In this document: positions 23,202 through 31,986 of the stretch, in pieces
How the letters are laid out: each line of letters begins with the position of its first letter
Position numbering within the stretch: the stretch's first letter is position 1
Assembly: GCA_965228625.1 (NCBI GenBank)
Contig: OZ245829.1
Location: 124,001-188,000 of the forward strand
Reading direction: 5' to 3'
Length of the DNA: 64,000 nucleotides
From: UBA2767 sp965228625
GTDB lineage: Bacteria > Pseudomonadota > Alphaproteobacteria > Rhizobiales > Methyloligellaceae
The notes under the pieces: model-generated
Databases searched by the model: none
The model's input: the letters and a program-made list of their open reading frames with translations, nothing else
What the model was told of the DNA's origin: nothing
Made by a program: the position numbers and the translations under genes

Positions 23202-25458
23202 ACGCCACCTCATCAGGCGTGAAATGCGGCGCGTCGTCCTTCAGAGCCGGATCGAACCGGTAGGTTTTCTCGAGATATCCGGTTTTTGCGAGGGCCTGTT
23301 CAAGTGATCCGGTTGCCGCATGCGCCTGGCCGACGAGCTTCGCGAGCGGTTCCACCTCGCCTGATCCCGGCACACTTGCGAGCGTCCGGCGCAGTCCGGA
23401 AAGCTCCTCGACCGGTCGCTGAAGCGCCCCCAGCGCGTCGATGTCCGTTTCGGAGAGCTCCTCCAGCCCGAACGCACGGATGCGCGCGCGTTCTTCATCG
23501 AGACTTGGCCAGAAGCGTGTGGTGTAAGGCGCATCTTCCTCGCGATGATACCAGGCCTCGGTGCGTGCGATGGACGACGACACGGCATTGTGCAGCTTCC
23601 ACAGGAACAGACGCAACGAAGCGCCATCGCTGATCGCGTTCAGCTTGTCTTCGATCGATACCTCGAAACCGCCATCTTCCGGATGCGACCCGAGGATCAG
23701 ATACTCCAGCGGGTACATGTCCACTTCACGGTTGCAAACCACGAACCTGTTGAGGTGATAGCGGCAGTATGGGCATGGGTACATGGTCGCGAACAGGCGG
23801 AAGAAATCCTTGAACAGTTCGACCAGACGCGACTGTTCCGTTGCGTCGCGTCTGCAGATGATTTCGGCCGTGGTGTGCAGGAAACGCCAGGTCGGTGGCC
23901 CGATGAAGTACGGAAAACTCACCCGCATCCGGGCGTCGCGCACATCGCTGCGCCCGAGATAGACGTCGAGAAACGCCACGTATTCGGAGAGGAAACCGGT
24001 CTCGCGCCCGAATTCGAGCCGCTCACGGCGCTTTTGAACGCCATTGAGATAGTGGCGCGTCAACCGCCATGCTTGCCGGATCTCCAGCTTTTGCCGAGGG
24101 GTGCATGTCTTGAAACGCGCCGCGACGGCCTCGCCGAAGGGGTGGAATTCGCCTGCCGTGTCGGCGTGGTGAAACCAACGGTCGAGCGCCTCTTCGTCGG
24201 GTTCCGTGTTTGCGGGAATGTCCGCTGCCGTTGAGACACTGCAGGCCGCCAGCAGCTTCGGCATGAAGTCCTCGTACCAGTACGCTGCCGGCATGATCGC
24301 ACCGTCGATCTCCTCGTCGGTGTCTTCAAGGATCACGTGGGACCACGTTTCAAGGTAATCGCCGGCTGCCCCGTCCCGGGGTTCGTCTGTCGGCGCACTG
24401 TCGAGGTGCAGGTCGAGACCGCGTTGGCGCATCAGCTCGTGCGCCGCGAGCGCCCCCTGCTCAAGGTCATCAAGCTTCAGCTCTTTCCTTTGCAGGGTGA
24501 GCGCAAGTTCGATGCCGGCCGTGAGGACATCATGGATGGACCTGCGTCCGTACCGCTCCGCCGCCATCGTGGCCGCGGCGGCTTCCATTTGCGGCGTCTT
24601 CTCGACCACCTTCCAGTTGGCGATCCGGTCCTGAAGGCGTGCAAACTCGTCGTGCAGCGACTGTTTCACACCGTCGAGCACCGTGTTGCACGCCGGCTCG
24701 ACGATGCCGAGCGCCTTGTACAGGTCAATCGCGGCGTCGGCGAACGCCACAAAGTGGGTGATCGTGTACGGCAATGCCTTGGCGCGCAGATGCGTTTCGC
24801 AGTTGGCGGCGCAGTTCTCGCGAAAGCTGCGATAGGCCGCGCCCTGCAGGAGCCGGAAGAGGCCGATTTGCATTTGCAGTCGTGAGGTGCCCTGCCCCGG
24901 TGCTTTGCGGTGGTGTTGCGGTTTGTCGGCGCTCCTGACGCCAGGCTGCGACGCAAGCTCCTTCGCAAACGCCGGTCTCGTCACCGGCGCGATATGGCTG
25001 TCACGGTACCCGGCGAGAGCCACGGGCTCGATGCCGGACAACAGCGCGCGGAAGTCCTCGAACGAGATGGCGGCCGCCCCTTCCCGGTCGGCTTCATGGA
25101 ACAGCCGCTCGCACTCCGTTTCCGACATGCCGAAATGCTTCAGCAGCTCGTACAACTCGTGCTGCGACACCTTCCCGTCACCGTCCGCGTCCAGCATGTC
25201 AAACGCGATCCGCGCCCGGGCGTCGCGGTCCCCTTGCAGGGTGGCAACGAGGGCAAAAAATGGACCGCGCCGCAGGCCATCGCGTGCGGCTGTATTCTCG
25301 AGCATGTGCTGCGCGTGGCCCGCACCCGCATCGAGACCAAGTTCGGCGATGACGGACAGCAACGCGTCATGGGTGACGATCTCCTCGCTGCTCGGGCCCT
25401 GCTCGGCGTAACGCGCCCACAACGTCTCGATCTGTTGGATGGATACGGACCGGGTCAT
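23170..25458 (-). CDS. EF-hand protein fused to an Erv1/ALR-like sulfhydryl oxidase domain
   Basis: This 762-residue protein has a canonical EF-hand loop at residues 90-101 (DADGDGKVSQHE) and a degenerate second hand (HEADREGAAAISFEDF). A long helical middle part with its own Cys residues (FRENCAANC, 216-220) follows. Near residues 515-645 comes a segment with the Erv1/ALR pattern: GPPTWRFLHTTAEI, YPCPYCRYHL (CxxC at 562-565), and LFLWKLHNAVSSSI. In Erv1 proteins these bind FAD and the redox-active disulfide that passes electrons from thiols to oxygen. No signal peptide is evident. The function, perhaps Ca-controlled thiol oxidation, is inferred; I know of no characterised protein with this order of domains. 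Confidence 0.7.
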   Translation of the reverse strand: MTRSVSIQQIETLWARYAEQGPSSEEIVTHDALLSVIAELGLDAGAGHAQHMLENTAARDGLRRGPFFALVATLQGDRDARARIAFDMLDADGDGKVSQHELYELLKHFGMSETECERLFHEADREGAAAISFEDFRALLSGIEPVALAGYRDSHIAPVTRPAFAKELASQPGVRSADKPQHHRKAPGQGTSRLQMQIGLFRLLQGAAYRSFRENCAANCETHLRAKALPYTITHFVAFADAAIDLYKALGIVEPACNTVLDGVKQSLHDEFARLQDRIANWKVVEKTPQMEAAAATMAAERYGRRSIHDVLTAGIELALTLQRKELKLDDLEQGALAAHELMRQRGLDLHLDSAPTDEPRDGAAGDYLETWSHVILEDTDEEIDGAIMPAAYWYEDFMPKLLAACSVSTAADIPANTEPDEEALDRWFHHADTAGEFHPFGEAVAARFKTCTPRQKLEIRQAWRLTRHYLNGVQKRRERLEFGRETGFLSEYVAFLDVYLGRSDVRDARMRVSFPYFIGPPTWRFLHTTAEIICRRDATEQSRLVELFKDFFRLFATMYPCPYCRYHLNRFVVCNREVDMYPLEYLILGSHPEDGGFEVSIEDKLNAISDGASLRLFLWKLHNAVSSSIARTEAWYHREEDAPYTTRFWPSLDEERARIRAFGLEELSETDIDALGALQRPVEELSGLRRTLASVPGSGEVEPLAKLVGQAHAATGSLEQALAKTGYLEKTYRFDPALKDDAPHFTPDEVAFSRSGRFVEA

Positions 25459-25482
25459 CAGACAAGCACCAGAGATCTCCGC

Positions 25483-26112
25483 TCACCCCACCAGTCCGCT
25501 TTTGGCGATGCCGTCAAACACGAACTGGACGGCGAGTGCGGCGAGGAGGATACCGACAATGCGCGTGAGGACCTGCAGCCCCGTTACACCCAGGATACGC
25601 TGGACCTGTGTGGCCATCAGCATCAACACGTAACACAGGATAATGTTCGACAGCAGAGCGCCGACCACAACTGCAAGAATTGCCGGATCGCCGGCCGCAT
25701 CGGCCCCGAGCAGGATCGCGGCGCCGATCGCACCGGGACCGGCGATCAGCGGCGTGGCCAGGGGGAATACCGAGAGATCGGCGCGTTCCGCGGCCTCGAC
25801 GTTTTCCTCTTCCGTCGTGGTCGTGCCGCCGGAGGGCCGGGCGAAGACCATATCGATGGCGATCAGAAGCAGGAGAATGCCGCCCGCGGTGCGCAGGGCG
25901 GCAAGCGAAATCCCGAACGTGGCGATCACCGACTCGCCCAGAAGCGTGAAGAACAACAGGACGCCGCCGCCGATGAGCGAACTCTTGAGCGCCATCGCCT
26001 TTCGCTCACGCGGCGTGTTGTCGTGGGTCAGCGCGGCGAACAGCGCTGCCAGGTTTGCGGGGCCGACTGTGGCAAAAAAAGTCGTGAAAGCGACAAGAGC
26101 CGATTCGATCAT
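25483..26112 (-). CDS. MarC family membrane protein
   Basis: This 209-residue protein has six predicted membrane segments with the MarC repeats FFATVGPANLAALFAALT and LATPLIAGPGAIGAAILL. I chose the ATG at 26112; the frame extends 37 codons upstream without family likeness. MarC proteins were once linked to antibiotic resistance, but their function is unproven; small-solute or amino acid export has been proposed. It ends 25 bases before the EF-hand gene start, both on the minus strand. A second MarC is at 48125. Confidence 0.85.
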   Translation of the reverse strand: MIESALVAFTTFFATVGPANLAALFAALTHDNTPRERKAMALKSSLIGGGVLLFFTLLGESVIATFGISLAALRTAGGILLLLIAIDMVFARPSGGTTTTEEENVEAAERADLSVFPLATPLIAGPGAIGAAILLGADAAGDPAILAVVVGALLSNIILCYVLMLMATQVQRILGVTGLQVLTRIVGILLAALAVQFVFDGIAKSGLVG

Positions 26113-26208
26113 GGACCGGGAGATTACCTGAGTCTTGCTGCAGTATTCCACTTTTGAAAAACACCTATAGCAAGCCGAATTCTCGCCTTGCGTGTTAAAA
26201 TCACTTCC

Positions 26209-26907
26209 ATGACGACACGACAACTGGATGGATCGATTTTGCAGAGTTCACCGTTGTTCGCCGGGCTGGCGCAACCGGTGCTCGACGACTTGGCGCGTTA
26301 TGCGCGGCTGGTTTCGCTCGACGCAAACGAACGGCTGTTTGCAGAGGGCGACGAGTCGGACGGGTGCTATGCCATTCTGGACGGCATTCTCAAGGTGTCG
26401 GTGGCATCCGTCGACGGCCAGGAAACCCTCGTCGCCATGTTGGGGGCCGGTGAGGTGGTTGGCGAAATGGGACTGATAGACGCCCAGCCGCGTTCGGCGT
26501 CTGCAACCGCGCTCAAGCCGAGCACCCTCGCCTTTCTTGCATCGCGTGACTTCAAGCGCGCCGCCCACGCCGACCCGGACATCTACCAGCATATGCTGGA
26601 AATCCTGTGCAGTCGGCTGCGTGCGTCGAACGTGGCTGTCTCGCTCCAGCAGTTCCTTCCTTTGCGAGGCCGGCTGGCCCAGGTGCTCCTGCGCCTTGCG
26701 GACATGTTCGGGGAGCGAGAGGACGATGGGGGAATAGTGATCCGGCAGAAATTCACGCAGGCCGAACTGGCGCGCATGACCGGATCGGCGCGGGAAAACG
26801 TCAACCGCCAGATCGTCAATTGGCGGCGCGACGGCCTGATCAGCCGCAGCGGCGTTCATTACCGTCTGGAAAACGTGAAAGAACTGGAACGTTTAGCGAA
26901 GTCCTGA
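26209..26907 (+). CDS. Crp/Fnr family transcriptional regulator
   Basis: This 232-residue protein has a cyclic nucleotide-binding-type domain (residues about 15-130; RLFAEGDESDGCYAILDG, GEVVGEMGLIDAQPRSASATA) and a C-terminal winged helix (TQAELARMTGSARENVNRQIVNWRRDGLISRSG, listed in part). It lacks the N-terminal Cys cluster of FNR, so it is not an Fe-S oxygen sensor; the ligand is unknown. The ATG at 26209 is preferred over the TTG at 26188. It diverges from the MarC gene. A matching palindrome lies at 27159. Confidence 0.9.
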   Translation: MTTRQLDGSILQSSPLFAGLAQPVLDDLARYARLVSLDANERLFAEGDESDGCYAILDGILKVSVASVDGQETLVAMLGAGEVVGEMGLIDAQPRSASATALKPSTLAFLASRDFKRAAHADPDIYQHMLEILCSRLRASNVAVSLQQFLPLRGRLAQVLLRLADMFGEREDDGGIVIRQKFTQAELARMTGSARENVNRQIVNWRRDGLISRSGVHYRLENVKELERLAKS

Positions 26908-26933
26908 CGGTGCTCCGCCAATCTCCGCAAAAA

Positions 26934-27013
26934 AGAGTTGCCGCCCCGTTTTCGGACGGTCCCGCGCGCGGCTCGCAAGACTGTCCGTCTCCATCAAACG
27001 GGGCGGCTGCTCT
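26934..27013 (+). terminator. Long inverted repeat after the Crp/Fnr gene
   Basis: GCCGCCCCGTTT (26940-26951) pairs perfectly with AAACGGGGCGGC (26996-27007), and outer AGAG (26934) pairs with CTCT (27010-27013). The loop contains a further small stem (GGACGGTC / GACTGTCC). Downstream is ATTTCTTTAG, a weak T-rich tail. It probably ends the Crp/Fnr transcript, though the 44-base interior is larger than usual for a terminator. Confidence 0.5.
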
Positions 27014-27158
27014 CATTTCTTTAGTCACTGCTGCGTAACGTTCGCGCCGCGACCGCCGAAATGAGGACTTCGTCGGTGTTGCCGAGATGACGACCTCTGC
27101 GTTCATCCCGGTACTCTCTTGCCTGGTCCAAACTTGGGGAGCGGTCACGTCGAGAAAA

Positions 27159-27172
27159 GTGATGAACATCAC
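27159..27172. promoter_or_regulatory. CRP/FNR-type palindrome
   Basis: GTGATGAACATCAC is a perfect dyad of GTGAT around four bases, matching the half-site plan of CRP (GTGA-N6-TCAC) and close to FNR (TTGAT-N4-ATCAA). It lies 220 bases upstream of the phasin gene and 252 bases after the Crp/Fnr gene. That regulator is the obvious candidate binder; it is not proven. Confidence 0.45.
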
Positions 27173-27391
27173 ACTTGGAGTGGAAAACGCGGTGCTTTGC
27201 GCTTTCGCTGGACAGGTCCGCCGAAGCGGGTGTCTAATGGAGGCTACTCAGTTCAGTATCGATTACGGCTCGCGCCTCGGGTCACGGGCGCAGCCATAAC
27301 TTGGTCGCGCCGCTTGCAACCGTGGTGCACAGGTAATGAGAACAATTGAGGCAGCACCTGGCTCGCAGCGGCGCCTGATGGGAGCGAGCAA

Positions 27392-27862
27392 ATGCCCGAA
27401 CAGAATACACGGAAGAACGAAGACGTGCGGCAGCCCGAGGGCGACGCGACGGCCAACGAACTCTTCCAGGCGGTGAAACTTCTCCTTGGCTGGAACGCCG
27501 ACCTCCTGCGCTTCTATGCACAGCGCGCGGTGCGTTACGGTGAGTTGCCGCTACGGCTGATGGCCTGTTCGAACACGTCGGATCTGCAGACGTTGCAGCG
27601 TGACTTTCTCCGCCAGCTTACCGACGAGTACCGGAACGAGGTGAACAGACTGGCGGAAATCACAGGCGGCGCGCGAAAGGCGCCCGGGACATCAATCGAC
27701 GGTGACTATGCGGCGGCCCTGAAGAGGGCGCAGGCAGACGCCGCCCACATCATTGACGAGGCAAAGGCGCAGGCTGAGCGCATTGTCGCGGCCGCCGAGG
27801 CTCGGGCCGACGACGCGGGCGCGCAGCACAAGATCGCAAAGAAACGCGCTTCGGGTGCCTAG
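27392..27862 (+). CDS. Phasin-like protein
   Basis: This 156-residue protein has the phasin pattern: a helix NELFQAVKLLLGWNADLLRFYAQRAVRYGELP, then TLQRDFLRQLTDEYRNEVNRLAEI. The second half is an Ala/Glu/Arg-rich coiled coil (AHIIDEAKAQAERIVAAAEARADD). Phasins coat polyhydroxyalkanoate granules. The frame ends with a basic tail. No PHA genes are nearby, so the granule role is from family likeness only. A strong purine-rich site (GGGAGCGAG) precedes the ATG. Confidence 0.7.
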   Translation: MPEQNTRKNEDVRQPEGDATANELFQAVKLLLGWNADLLRFYAQRAVRYGELPLRLMACSNTSDLQTLQRDFLRQLTDEYRNEVNRLAEITGGARKAPGTSIDGDYAAALKRAQADAAHIIDEAKAQAERIVAAAEARADDAGAQHKIAKKRASGA

Positions 27863-27907
27863 CGCCGACGCACCGGCCGGCACGCCCGCAACGCCGCGAG
27901 TTGCAAC

Positions 27908-28891
27908 TCAGCTCTTCTGTGCGTTGTGGCCGAAATACAAGAACTCGCGGTCCATCTTGGCCACATCCGCCGCGGCGAGCTTCAGGTTGCTGCCGTCGAG
28001 CATCTTGTAGCTCTTTTGCGCCTTCACCCACTTATCGGCGGGCTGCAACGTCGACAGGGTGTAGGTCGTTGCCTCGCTGAGATAGTGGGTCGGGATGACC
28101 ACCTTCGGCTTGAGCCGATCGACGATGGCATTGGCCTGGTCGTAGGACAGAATGTGTTCCGATCCATCAACCGGCAGGGTCAGGACGTCGATCTTGCCGA
28201 TAGCGCTCCAGAATGCATCCGGCGGATTGTGACGGTTGTCGCCCCAGATCAGCGTGCGGATGCCGCCAGCATCAACCACGTAAACGACCATGTCCATGTG
28301 ACCCACATTGTTGGGCGGACAGGCTTCCGCACCGAACTCCTTGAGCGCGTCCGTCCAGGGATACCAGCCAGGCGCCACGCAGGCGTGCTTGTCGGCGAAT
28401 CCGGTGATCTTCAGATCGGCAAACTCGAAATCGCCGACCATCCTGTCCAGCACCATGGTCGAGTGCGGACGGTCAATGGCATCGTGATCGAAATGCGTGT
28501 GCGTCGACATGGTTATGTCGACCGTCGTTTCCGGAAACTTGTTTTTGAACCACAAGCCCCAGGCGCCCGATGGGTCGTCGCGCCAGGGGTCGAACAGGAC
28601 GGTCGCTCCGCCGGGCGAGGTGAACTTCATTGCGCAGTGGCCGTAGAAGTCGATGCCGACCTCGCCGTCGGGAAAGCTGTCCTTCCCCTGCAGTTCGATG
28701 ACATGGTTGTTGTTGCCGGGTTGCTTCCAATCGGTCGATTGCGCCTCGGCCGGGCGCGGGTCGAGCGCGGCGACGGCAGTGCCGACACCGGCGGCGCCGG
28801 CGGCAAGGAAGAATGTCCGTCGTGAAAGGCCGGGCGTCATCTTGTCTTTCTGTCCATTGAGAAGTGTGGGTTTGAGATGCTCCTTCTTCAT
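27908..28891 (-). CDS. Tat-exported metallo-beta-lactamase fold hydrolase
   Basis: This 327-residue protein has a Tat signal (LSRRTFFLAAGAAGVGTAVAA) and the MBL metal motif THTHFDHDA near residue 125, with further ligands in the NNVGHMDMVV and IPTHYL regions. The plan is like UlaG-type or Zn-dependent L-ascorbate-6-P lactonase relatives, with an FDPWRDDPSG strand end. It should be folded in the cytoplasm and exported to the periplasm. The substrate is unknown. The start at 28891 has AGGAAAG six bases upstream. It lies downstream of a GAF-LuxR gene on the same strand. Confidence 0.85.
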   Translation of the reverse strand: MKKEHLKPTLLNGQKDKMTPGLSRRTFFLAAGAAGVGTAVAALDPRPAEAQSTDWKQPGNNNHVIELQGKDSFPDGEVGIDFYGHCAMKFTSPGGATVLFDPWRDDPSGAWGLWFKNKFPETTVDITMSTHTHFDHDAIDRPHSTMVLDRMVGDFEFADLKITGFADKHACVAPGWYPWTDALKEFGAEACPPNNVGHMDMVVYVVDAGGIRTLIWGDNRHNPPDAFWSAIGKIDVLTLPVDGSEHILSYDQANAIVDRLKPKVVIPTHYLSEATTYTLSTLQPADKWVKAQKSYKMLDGSNLKLAAADVAKMDREFLYFGHNAQKS

Positions 28892-28996
28892 CGCTTTCCT
28901 CCCGCATCTGGTGTCTGAGCCTTTGGCTCACACGGTTTGCGGGACGAGCGTACCACCGGGGCGTCTCGCTGCTGATATGGGTAAGATCAGGGGTTT

Positions 28997-29017
28997 ATAT
29001 GGGGGGAATCCCCATAT
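28997..29017. promoter_or_regulatory. Palindrome between the LuxR-type gene and the metallo-hydrolase gene
   Basis: ATATGGGG and CCCCATAT, separated by five bases, form a perfect eight-base dyad at the very end of the LuxR-type gene and 106 bases before the hydrolase ATG. It could be an operator for the hydrolase promoter, possibly bound by the LuxR-type protein; as an RNA it would make an eight-pair hairpin without a T-run. Confidence 0.4.
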
Positions 29018-29979
29018 TACTGGAGGGAGAGCAAATGCTGCCGCAGATTGACGTCGCGGCGCTCGATGCCGAGCTTCTTGCGGATGTTGTTGCGGTGAAA
29101 ATCGATGGTGCTGGTTTCGCGGGACAGGGCCCGGGCAATGTCCTTAGTGGTTTGCCCGTTGAGCACCATTTGCGCGATCTCGGCTTCCGTTGGCGTCAGG
29201 TCCTCGAAAGCGGTGACGAGCTGTCCGGCAAAGGACGATGTAATCTGTTCAAGGTTGGCTTCAATCAGATCGAGATAAACGGATGAAGCGTCGCCGCCGC
29301 TCAGGGCCACCCGTAACTTGGCGATATGAGGGAGCACGAGCCCCTTGATCTGGCGCAGGATTTTCTCCTCGGATTCCGACCGCGATGCTTCGACATTTGA
29401 CAAAAGCACGCGCAACGCCGTGTTGGCCTCCTCGAGTTCCCGCGTCCGGTTCGCAACCCGTTGTTCCAGGTGTTCGAGCGTAACGTGGAGCTCGTTCTCC
29501 ACATCCTGCCGCCGTGCCGCCTCGGACAGCAGTTCCAGATCCCCTTCGATCACCTCCCGGAACGCCTTCAGCAGTTCGCGGCACGCCAGCGCCTTCTCAT
29601 TGTCGTGCCGGTCCAGAACGCAGATGGTGCCGAACAGCACACCGTCCGGCCAAACGAGCGGATAACCGACGTAAAACGCCATGCCGTGTTCCAGGTCCTG
29701 ATTGTCGCTCCATTCCGGATCGGCATATGCGTCGCGTACGACCAGTTCATCGCATCTTTCAAGGACCGAGTAGCAGTACAGCTTGGGATTGAGTTCGAAC
29801 GACTGGCCGACGCGGTAGGGGTTTGCTTCCCCCGTGCTCGACACCAGCACGGCGTGGTCGGGCCGCTCGGTGCGCATCACGAGGCTGGCCGGCACATCCA
29901 TCAGTTCGGCGCTGAGGTCGACCACCCTCTGCCATTTCTCCATCATGGCGTCGGGTATGTTTGGTCTGGCCGCGTTCAT
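29017..29979 (-). CDS. GAF domain LuxR-type regulator
   Basis: This 320-residue protein has an N-terminal GAF-like domain (residues about 20-165; LSAELMDVPASLVMR, GMAFYVGYPLVWPDGVLFGTICVLD), a coiled coil (VENELHVTLEHLEQRVANRTRELEEAN in part, about 175-215), and a LuxR helix-turn-helix at the C-terminus (LTPTEAEIAQMVLNGQTTKDIARALSRET in part). There is no receiver domain. GAF domains bind small ligands. It is the upstream neighbour of the exported metallo-hydrolase and probably controls it. Confidence 0.85.
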   Translation of the reverse strand: MNAARPNIPDAMMEKWQRVVDLSAELMDVPASLVMRTERPDHAVLVSSTGEANPYRVGQSFELNPKLYCYSVLERCDELVVRDAYADPEWSDNQDLEHGMAFYVGYPLVWPDGVLFGTICVLDRHDNEKALACRELLKAFREVIEGDLELLSEAARRQDVENELHVTLEHLEQRVANRTRELEEANTALRVLLSNVEASRSESEEKILRQIKGLVLPHIAKLRVALSGGDASSVYLDLIEANLEQITSSFAGQLVTAFEDLTPTEAEIAQMVLNGQTTKDIARALSRETSTIDFHRNNIRKKLGIERRDVNLRQHLLSLQ

Positions 29980-30148
29980 GGAGGCTTACCTGTGGAAACT
30001 CGAAGCCAACTGTAGATTGCGCAACAGGCAAAGACAAACGTGTCCGGGCCTGGGTCCACTGGGATAAAGCTCGGCCCTGCGCCGGAGGAAGTCACAGGTG
30101 TGTCATACGCATTGCGTAGCTTGCGGTCGCCTTACCAGTGTGCTTCCA

Positions 30149-30191
30149 GACGGCCCCGCTGGAGTCCTCCCAAAACCGACGCGGGGCCGTC
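30149..30191. repeat. Perfect inverted repeat between the GAF-LuxR and VOC genes
   Basis: GACGGCCCCGC (30149-30159) and GCGGGGCCGTC (30181-30191) pair over 11 bases around a 21-base loop. It lies about 70 bases downstream of the VOC gene stop on the minus strand, where a terminator would be expected, but no T-run follows on either strand. Confidence 0.5.
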
Positions 30192-30259
30192 CCCTCTCCA
30201 TACAAACCTCCGTATCGGGGCGTCTGTTTGTCTATGTCCGCACTGAGCGCGTGGAGTGT

Positions 30260-30808
30260 TCAACCCCGTTTCCTCAAGGGCTCTCCAAATTCGATCACGT
30301 TGCCCTCCGGATCGGTTATGAAGGCGACGCGGCGTTCGTATATCGTACCATCCAGCGGATATGTCTCCGCCTTGACAAAGGCGGGGGCGCCGCGGTCGGC
30401 CAACGCAGCCATGGTCGCGTCCACGTCATCCGTGGCGAAGCAGAGATGACCGAAGCCGGTCCGTCCGAAATGTTCGCCAAATGTCGATGGTGCCGGCAAT
30501 CCCGCACCACCCGGATCGGCAGCGACGATCTCGACGACACGAGAACCATCGAGGGACAGATAGGCCAGCCTTTTGCCGTCCAGCGCGGCGACGTTCCAGG
30601 AAACATCGACCTCCAGGTCGAGCGTATCGCGGTACCAGGCAACGGCCGCGTCGAAGTCCTTCACATTGATGGACATGTGATCAAAACCGGTCAGGCCAAC
30701 AGCATTTGCCGATGGTGATGCGGAGGCGGGCAAGCTGGACAATGCGGGGCTTGCGGCCGCGAGCGTTGCGGAAACGGTATGGAGCATTTGGCGGCGAGTG
30801 ATCTTCAT
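30260..30808 (-). CDS. VOC/glyoxalase family protein with export signal
   Basis: This 182-residue protein begins with a twin-Arg signal (MKITRRQMLHTVSATLAAAS) and then a single VOC module: GLTGFDHMSINVKDFDAAVAWYRDTL, FGHLCFATDDVDATMAAL and ERRVAFITDPEGNVIEFGEP. The metal-type positions (His at HMSIN, His at GHLCF, Glu at IEFGE) look intact. GGAG lies eight bases before the chosen ATG (30808). VOC enzymes include glyoxalases, dioxygenases and resistance proteins; an exported one is unusual. It diverges from a LysR gene. Confidence 0.8.
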   Translation of the reverse strand: MKITRRQMLHTVSATLAAASPALSSLPASASPSANAVGLTGFDHMSINVKDFDAAVAWYRDTLDLEVDVSWNVAALDGKRLAYLSLDGSRVVEIVAADPGGAGLPAPSTFGEHFGRTGFGHLCFATDDVDATMAALADRGAPAFVKAETYPLDGTIYERRVAFITDPEGNVIEFGEPLRKRG

Positions 30809-30911
30809 GAGATTTCTCCGGTTTCTGGTGCGCAAGTGATGGACCGAAGATGTCGCCCTGGCGGTAAACTTGGTAGACGAGTGACATAGCTTTCTGTTAT
30901 TCGTTTTGCGT

Positions 30912-31835
30912 ATGGCAAAGGCCCTCGATCGTTTGACGCTCCTTGAGACATTCGTCCGGATCTGCGAACGCGGTTCGATCAGCGCTGCGGCGCGTGATCT
31001 GGGTTTGTCGCAGCCTTCCGTCAGCCGCCAACTCGCGGATCTGGAAGATCGCTTCGGCACGCAACTTGTGCGCCGCACGACCCACACGCTCGCAATGACT
31101 CCAGCCGGCTCGGACCTTCTCCGGGATGCGCGTCAACTCCTTGGGGATTGGGAAGCGTTTGAGGAACGTCATGGAAGGTCAGCCGACGAGGTGCGGGGGC
31201 GGATGAAGGTGGTTGCGCCGGTTGCGCTCGGTCAGTTGTACCTTGCCGATGCAATGCTCCGGTTCCAGGGTGCCCATCCCGGCGTGTCGGTCATCTGGGA
31301 GCTTGAAGACGCACCGATCCGTTTCGCGGAGACAGGTTGCGACTGCTGGATCAAGATTGGTCCCGTGCCGGACGAAAGTCTCGTGGTTCGGCCGGTGGCT
31401 CGCGTGGAACGTCTGGTGGTTGCGGCGAAGTCCTTGACCAACGGGCGCAGGGTCGCCTCCCCGCGCGAGGCCGAGACGCTGCCGTTTGCAGTGCTTGAAC
31501 CCTTCGAAGGCAGCCGTATCCCGTTGACGTCAGGCGCTGGCGGGTCGTGTGCCATAAGGCCACGCGCTGCGGTCTCGACCAACAACATCTTCGCGTTGTA
31601 TCGCGCGGCGCTGCAGGGAACGGGTGCCGCGGTCATGCCGCGGTGGTTCGTGACCGATGATCTGGCGGAAGGGCGTCTTGCCGACATCCTTCCAGACTGG
31701 AGGGCGCCGGCGCTGGATATCAATATCGCCTACCTTCCGGGCCGGCATCAGTCGCTCCGGTTGCGGAGGTTCATTGCGCACATGCAGTCCGAGATTCCGG
31801 CCATTGAAGGGCTGCTGCCGATTGCACCCGCGTGA
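30912..31835 (+). CDS. LysR family transcriptional regulator
   Basis: This 307-residue protein has the LysR helix-turn-helix (GSISAAARDLGLSQPSVSRQLADLE, in residues about 22-50) and the periplasmic-binding-like effector domain. It belongs to the group with a short insert at VRPVARVERLVVAAKSL. It is divergent from the VOC gene with about 100 bases between, the usual arrangement of a LysR regulator and its target. The ATG at 30912 is chosen over a TTG two codons earlier. Confidence 0.9.
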   Translation: MAKALDRLTLLETFVRICERGSISAAARDLGLSQPSVSRQLADLEDRFGTQLVRRTTHTLAMTPAGSDLLRDARQLLGDWEAFEERHGRSADEVRGRMKVVAPVALGQLYLADAMLRFQGAHPGVSVIWELEDAPIRFAETGCDCWIKIGPVPDESLVVRPVARVERLVVAAKSLTNGRRVASPREAETLPFAVLEPFEGSRIPLTSGAGGSCAIRPRAAVSTNNIFALYRAALQGTGAAVMPRWFVTDDLAEGRLADILPDWRAPALDINIAYLPGRHQSLRLRRFIAHMQSEIPAIEGLLPIAPA

Positions 31836-31986
31836 AAACCGATACGTCGTGAACCTGCCCGCATGCTGGGCTGTCCCCTCTCTCGTACATTCATGACGTC
31901 GTCGCCGTTGACCCGGACAAAAGTTCGGTGGACCATTGTCCGCCCGGGCCCATTCATCAATTCCCCCCGAAATCGAGGACGCAAGA

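Larger units (their letters stand above)
26908..27391. other. Intergenic stretch with a long inverted repeat and a CRP/FNR-type palindrome
   Basis: I found no gene in these 484 bases. They hold the large inverted repeat at 26934-27013, just after the Crp/Fnr gene, and a GTGAT-N4-ATCAC palindrome at 27159-27172. The rest, up to the phasin gene, should contain that gene's promoter. Confidence 0.5.

Noticed and set aside
26209..26907. The Crp/Fnr regulator as an FNR oxygen sensor
   Set aside because: The N-terminal Cys set that holds the [4Fe-4S] cluster is missing; only one Cys lies near the ligand domain.
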